Of a stretch of 64,000 nt of DNA, positions 59,228-64,000 are shown one piece after another. The stretch is from Epiperipatus broadwayi (lineage: Eukaryota; Onychophora; Udeonychophora; Euonychophora; Peripatidae): NCBI GenBank assembly GCA_028023455.1, contig JAQFVV010012435.1, positions 1,302,001 through 1,366,000 on the forward strand. Direction: 5' to 3'. A model generated the notes under the pieces. It ran no database searches. It was not told the DNA's origin and saw only the letters and a list, made by a program, of their open reading frames with translations. The position numbers were made by a program, and so were the translations under genes. How positions within the stretch are numbered: the stretch's first letter is position 1; every line of letters starts with the position of its first letter.

Positions 59228-59312
59228 TTAGCATAATGGTAAACTCAATTGTCCCTGGATTAAAGCTAAACATTCGCTGAAAATGCTCAAATGTCACATG
59301 ACTTCTTATAGA
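59228..59312 (+). repeat. S2-like SINE fragment with tRNA-like head
   Basis: tagcataatggtaaactcaa resembles a tRNA A-box region. It is followed by cctggattaaagc and the S2 string tgctcaaatgtcacatgac. Confidence 0.45.
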
Positions 59313-59748
59313 TATTATTAATTTATACATCAGAAAGTAAAATTACGAATAGACAAATATAAGAAATTTGACATTTAATGTAAAAGTTGTTTGAATTAAT
59401 TACATTTTAGCAATAACAGGGTTCATCTCTAAAATTGATATGCTATAATACAGTTGTTGTGTGCCACCAGTGACAAAATAACATTGTTAAAGATCACTTA
59501 AACAAAGTACTTTGTTGCTTAGTTAATTTATCAGATTTATTAACAGAGTACTTAATTGTATATGATCTAAAATAGAAAGTGTATGGTTTTACAAACTACG
59601 ATTAGATATTATATATACTTGTATTTATGAATTGAAAGATGGAAATTACTTTCAGCTGTATCTTCCCAATTAAAATATATTTATTATCACACTATAAATT
59701 TGCTAATATTTTATATGATTGTGTCTATTTTACATATATATGTATAGA
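59313..59748. other. A+T-rich DNA, no feature recognised
   Basis: Nothing supported. Confidence 0.5.
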
Positions 59749-59969
59749 TAATATATAAAGAGTCTGCTAATGGTTCTAAACAAGCTTATTTATTTTAATG
59801 ATAAATGCTACAAGAGAAAGTACCTGAAGCCTTTATTTATGATTGTCCCTATCCCCAGACTGGTTTCGAGCTATGGCTCTCTTCAGTGAGTCAGATACTT
59901 TCTCTTGTAGCATTTATCATAAAAATAAATAAGCTTGTTTAGAGCTATTAGCAGGCTCTTTATGTATTA
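59749..59969. mobile_element. Foldback element, family F6, with hammerhead
   Basis: The arms are 74 bp: taatatataaagagtctgct on the left and its inverse ending at 59969, sharing caagcttatttatttt and gataaatgctacaagagaaa. The central 70 bases contain one hammerhead on the minus strand. The arms are about nine-tenths identical by eye and unrelated to F1-F5. No ORF. Confidence 0.88.
59850..59897 (-). ncRNA. Hammerhead ribozyme, type I, fully consensus core
   Basis: Outer helix I is UAUC (59897-59894) with GAUA (59853-59850); inner helix I is CUCA with UGGG. CUGAAGA is 59886-59880. Helix II is GAGC/GCUC with loop CAUA, and has the preferred G-C pair at its base. GAAA is 59867-59864, helix III is an A-U and a C-G pair with a two-base loop, and the triplet is GUC with cleavage predicted between 59858 and 59857. 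Every conserved core base is present, so of all the candidates here this one is most likely to be active. Confidence 0.8.
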
Positions 59970-60929
59970 CATATTTGTAATGCAAGCTATATAGGTCATG
60001 TGACATGTGACTATATGTATAGACATACAATCTGAACAATGGTCTAATATTGCCATACTCAACATGTGTCTGTCAAGCTTTAATGTGTGGCCCAAAATGC
60101 ACACCTGTTAATCTAAGTTTTTCAAATCTTGTGATAGGAGGAAACAGTTGATCAACACGTAGGCATAGGCAGCATTTTTCTACTTATTGTGTTAATCTGA
60201 AACTACAATCATGACACATTTGTTTTTGTTATGTAATTACATTGATGCGTGACAGTTTTGTTTCTTATGATTTCAAGAGTCAATTACAACAGCAAACATT
60301 TATTTGTTTTGAAATATATTATTTTATATCAAAATATAATTTAATTACTCATAATGGCAGGAGTGTTTGCAAAATAAAATAAAATATATGCAATGAAAAT
60401 AGGGTTTCAAGTCAATTGGATATTTTTTTGAACAAAATAAAGACAGTTTGGTACTTGTTTGATTTGTCATGAAAGTATTATATTAAAAAGTATTGCAATG
60501 TTTATTATTATATTACGAACACAAATCATTTACAGAATATCAATTCCTTGCAGATTTTAAATAAGATATGAAAATAGAGAGTAGTTATAACAAAAGTCTT
60601 TTACATACTTTGATGTGATGGATAAACAGAGAAAAAGCTCTGAATTTATTTTTTTTATGGCAAGAAATTATTTTATTTTTATATCACAACTATAAAATTT
60701 ACAGCAAACTTGAAAGTGGTGACTTGTAATTTTCTGGGCAGCATCATGGAAAAACTTGGCGATGTTACCATAGTTTTCAGGCTGAAAATAAAGTTATTTT
60801 ATATATATAATATTTAAATACAAACATATTGTCTATACTGAACTTAATGTAATTAGAAGAGATATGGTAAATAAAGTATTTGCTTTTAAAGAGAAATTAA
60901 GCATCTATTATGAGAAAATGTAAAACTAA
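59970..60929. other. A+T-rich DNA, no feature recognised
   Basis: Nothing supported. Confidence 0.5.
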
Positions 60930-61435
60930 ATATTGCATAATTTTCCATTCAGAATAAAAGATAAACAAGATTGTATTGACATTTGCACAGAAAACTATAC
61001 AATCGTTTACAATTATTTAGTTGCCTTATATAAGGAATTTAAGAGCAGATTTCAGGATTTAAGAAATATTAAAAATTGCCTGTTGCGTATAGAAAATCAC
61101 TTAAACTTACAATTATTACCCAACTGGGTACATTTATTTGGATATGATTCTGCATAAGCTATTTGATGAATTCATCAAGTTCAAAAACAATGTGAAACTG
61201 AAGATTATTTTTAAAGAACAAAGGGAGGGAAAGGAGTATGCCAAATTTTGGAAATTAGTACTTGCATAATACCAAACTACAAAGTGAGCCCAAATGTTGC
61301 TCATATTTTCCACAACAATGATCTTTGTGAATCATTTTTTAGTAAAATGATTTATGTGAAGAATGTATATAGAAATTGATTTACTGTCACCTCTCGATGA
61401 TTTGCTAAGAGTAGCATATAGCAAATTATACAACT
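60930..61435 (+). pseudogene. hAT-superfamily (ZBED-like) transposase relic
   Basis: The open stretch 60933-61157 encodes CIDICTENYTIVYNYLVALY and then LYKEFKSRFQDLRNIKNCLL, wording typical of ZBED/SCAND3-like hAT transposases. After a stop at 61157 and a scrambled interval, 61285-61380 encodes SPNVAHIFHNNDLCESFFSK followed by MIYVKNVYRN. This is the C-terminal hAT dimerisation region (C-E-x-x-F-S-x-M-x-x-x-K). About 61395-61435, one frame over, reads LDDLLRVAYSKLY. The N-terminal BED finger and the catalytic core are absent, and no terminal repeats or 8-bp duplication were found. A domesticated copy is unlikely because frames are broken. Confidence 0.68.
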
Positions 61436-62842
61436 GATATACTTAAAATAGTTAAGTTTGTCTCAACATCAAAAATTATACTAATTTTACACATGGATGC
61501 ATTTAAGTTTATTTTTTATATTATTTTATTGAGTTATAGTATGTTGTGGTTGCATAACATAGAAAACATATACATGTGACCTGAGAACTTTCAACTAATT
61601 AATCAATTCTATTATACTCTATGTCTATAGGTTTTTAAAATAACCATATAACAGATTATATAGTCATTATTATGGAGACAACACATTTTGATATTTAAAA
61701 TGGTATTGAGACAATTCAGTTATTTATTTTTGCATTCTTTGCAGATATTTTGGCGTAAGGGATTTTATTATTTTGTTAAGTGGCTCCAAATTTTAGGCAC
61801 TAAATGATGTTAAAGGGGGAGAGTAGCAAGCAATAATGATCAAGTGATATGTACTTGAGTGAAGTACCCTTTTGCATAGTAATTATCTAATTTATTTTTG
61901 GATAAAGGACTCCGAAGAATATGACTCAAAACTGGAAACTTAAAATTTTAGCAGTACATTTCCATTTAAATTTGGTTTTATATATATCCATATCTATATT
62001 GATTCTTTTTATGTAATCAGGTTATTTTAAAATATTATGTTCAGTAATAAAAGGATTTAGTAATAATGATATATTTTTATTTTATTCTAGTTATTATTGT
62101 TTTTCGTATTGATTTTGCAAGAAAAGAAGAAAAACAAATAATATTAAGTAAATGTATAAATCAGTTTTTCTTCTCTTTGACTACATTCACGTCTGTTTAC
62201 AAAACAATTAGTAAATCATGTTATTTCCTATTTGCACAATTTCTCTTGCCTTCAAAAATAAAATAATTTAATAAAATCTTTTATAATAGAGTATAGATGA
62301 TCAATCTTGAACTAATAGTGGATTATTAATTTTTGATCATTAATAATTTTGAACTAGATGATATATATATATAGTGTAAATTTAATAATTTTGAAACTGC
62401 ATTTGTTATATCAAAAAATAATATTTTCCAAGTACAGGTAGGTAAAAATGATCAGTCTTTAAATATTTCCCTGCAAATTTCCTTTAAATAGTCTTTGGTG
62501 GAAGAAGACATTATTGATATGAAAAGTCTCTTCAATAGATCCTTTCCTCTTCCAGAAGAAAAAACAATTAAGGGGAAATCATTATAAACTTTTCAATTGG
62601 TGTGTGACTAGGATTTTTACATCCTTAATTTAATCCTCTTAAGTTGAATATCAGATAGATAGTTAGATTGGCTATATATAGGTTAGCTGTCTTAAAGAAA
62701 ACTGCTAATTTTGTTATGAATCTCAGATTTTTTTTCCTAAGTTTATCCTCGCAGAATTAAAAGCCTAGCCAGGTATAGTAAATGGAATCTAAATCTGCGG
62801 CATGAGTCCTTTTAGTTTGCATTTATAATGAGCTAATGTGAA
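61436..62842. other. A+T-rich DNA, no feature recognised
   Basis: The ORF at 62066-62266 is A/T-driven. Nothing else is supported. Confidence 0.45.
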
Positions 62843-62966
62843 AGAGATCTTACTTTTTTTTATGTATCAAAGCGTCGGCCGGGAAGCGAACTCCGGGACA
62901 ACTGCTTCTAAGGCAGCTGTGATAACCACTCGGCCACCAACGCTTGACAACAGAGATCTTACTTTT
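62843..62966 (-). mobile_element. tRNA-derived SINE with perfect target-site duplication
   Basis: The tRNA-like part is 62872-62943 on the minus strand, with GCGTTGGTGGCCGAGTGG head, anticodon loop CTTAGAA and B box gagttcgcttcccgg. The tail is TTTGATACATA then A residues. A perfect 15-base repeat agagatcttactttt (62843-62857, 62952-62966) flanks it. The head mixes features of the glycine form and of the 17863/33367 variant. Confidence 0.94.
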
Positions 62967-63423
62967 ATAATTATAATAAGCATTAAAAGCAGAATTTAAA
63001 TCTGTTTTTAAGAAATACATTTTCTAGGTGTACATTTGTGATTTTAAATTAAAAATTAGTAAGGGGAAAAAAAAATTAACATTTATAACTACTTATTATT
63101 GATATTTACATATTAGTCTGGCAGTAAAATTGTAGTCTTTATTAAAATCATTATAATTATCTATGATTGATAAATATTTGATAGTATTTATTTAATTAAG
63201 TAAATTTAACTTTCAAAGATAAGTTGTTGAAGATCTCTAGAATATTTTTATATCTACTATACATTCTTTATTATCTTCTAACAACCACTGACTTATTTAT
63301 GCTTTAAAGATAGCTATCTTTTGCTACATAAATAAATTGACTTTAATACAGAAAGTGAAGCTGTTATTTACAACTTTGTTAAAAATGATCCTTTAAATCT
63401 TTGAAAGTTAAATTTACCTATAT
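62967..63423. other. A+T-rich DNA, no feature recognised
   Basis: Nothing supported. Confidence 0.5.
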
Positions 63424-63875
63424 ATTACATATATTGATAAGGTATATAAGTCTATATTTCAGTTATTACATAATAAGAGATGTCTGCCCATCCCTCGTAT
63501 ATGTAATAAATGACCTTTGAGCATTTCATCATCAGATTTTCAATTGGATGGACAGTTGAAGAGGTGGAGTGTGGAGTGGATTGAAGCCTGTCCATTAAAG
63601 TATGGAGATTGGCTATCTTAATATATATCTGAGCACTTATTGCATACATGTATAGAGATGATAATCTGGACCAACTGATGATTGCTGGTTTAGGATGAAA
63701 TATGTATATTTGTGATTGTTTATCTTTTTGACATATATGTGTTCAAGTGTATCAATGTTATGAGATAGAATGGAGAGTCGTGGGTCATGTGAAAGTCTGT
63801 GCTTATATACCGTACATATTACATATATTGATACAGGTATATAATAAGCCTGCATTTCAGTTATTACTTAATTAA
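63424..63875 (+). mobile_element. F1 element in direct-repeat (tandem unit) form
   Basis: A block of about 55 bp (attacatatattgata, ggtatataa, tttcagttatta) occurs at 63424 and again at 63818, 394 bases apart in the same orientation. Between the two lies an F1 unit with the long-form extension (attgaagcctgtccattaaa at about 63580), the hammerhead and the F1 arm. This looks like one full unit plus the tail of a preceding one, as in tandem retrozymes or Penelope pseudo-LTRs. Confidence 0.72.
63663..63717 (+). ncRNA. Hammerhead ribozyme, type I, slightly decayed
   Basis: CUGAUGA is 63675-63681 and GAAA is 63697-63700. Outer helix I AAUC with GAUU has changed in step relative to GAUC/GAUC in the 17273 copy. 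Inner helix I CCAA/UUUG has one mismatch, and helix II keeps three or four pairs. Triplet AUA, predicted cleavage after A63708. Confidence 0.6.
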
Positions 63876-64000
63876 ATAAAAGGTAATAGCAAATATTTAG
63901 CAATCATAAATAATCATAAGTAATTTAGACTAAAATTTCACCGCTGGACTAATACATAAGTGTTTTATTATTTTATTGCCATATATATTTATGTAGCAAA

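Overview
This is eukaryotic, almost certainly animal, genomic DNA: very A+T-rich (about three quarters by eye), with no dense coding and littered with decayed retroelements. Non-LTR retrotransposons (an RTE-like family, an APE-type jockey/I-like family and a third LINE), tRNA-derived SINEs with target-site duplications, a mariner relic and a hAT relic all point to a repeat-rich invertebrate. I cannot fix the phylum from the sequence; cnidarian, flatworm or mollusc would all fit. I see no convincing host gene exon. The window reads as intergenic or intronic repeat graveyard.

Layout. 1-1665: RTE-like LINE, minus strand, running off the left edge. 1.9-8 kb: a tandem duplication, two tRNA-Gly SINEs, a large foldback element (4667-5485) and a smaller one (7787-7957). 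8.1-15.4 kb: two short RTE 3' ends, a near-perfect hairpin, otherwise plain A+T-rich DNA. 15.5-21.5 kb: three copies of a second LINE, one with an unbroken 1019-codon ORF, with a small foldback and a SINE between them. 23.2-25.2 kb: two RTE-like copies in opposite orientation. 25-34 kb: sparse, with tandem duplications and two SINEs. 34.4-35.6 kb: a third, badly decayed LINE. 38-46.3 kb: inverted-repeat elements, a mariner transposase relic and decayed SINEs. 48-64 kb: more inverted-repeat elements, a dispersed ~190-bp repeat, two tRNA-Gly SINEs and a hAT transposase relic.

The most interesting signal is that several unrelated foldback (inverted-repeat) families carry the catalytic core of a type I hammerhead ribozyme: CUGANGA, a helix II hairpin, GAAA, a minimal helix III, a cleavable triplet, and a helix I with an internal loop or bulge. 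The best examples are 17273-17327(+), 46030-46088(-), 46116-46169(+) and 59850-59897(-). Weaker or mutated relatives lie at about 4.9, 5.35, 7.86, 39.5, 41.7, 43.2, 48.4, 51.5, 51.7, 53.2, 55.5 and 63.7 kb. Hammerheads of this layout are known from Penelope-like elements and from animal retrozymes and SINE-like elements. Here they sit in head-to-head palindromic units, and one family also has a tRNA-like promoter head, so each strand could yield a folded RNA carrying a ribozyme. No protein partner (Penelope RT or GIY-YIG) is visible, so these would be non-autonomous. The LINEs present are the likely source of reverse transcriptase for the SINEs; whether they also move the ribozyme elements is an open inference.
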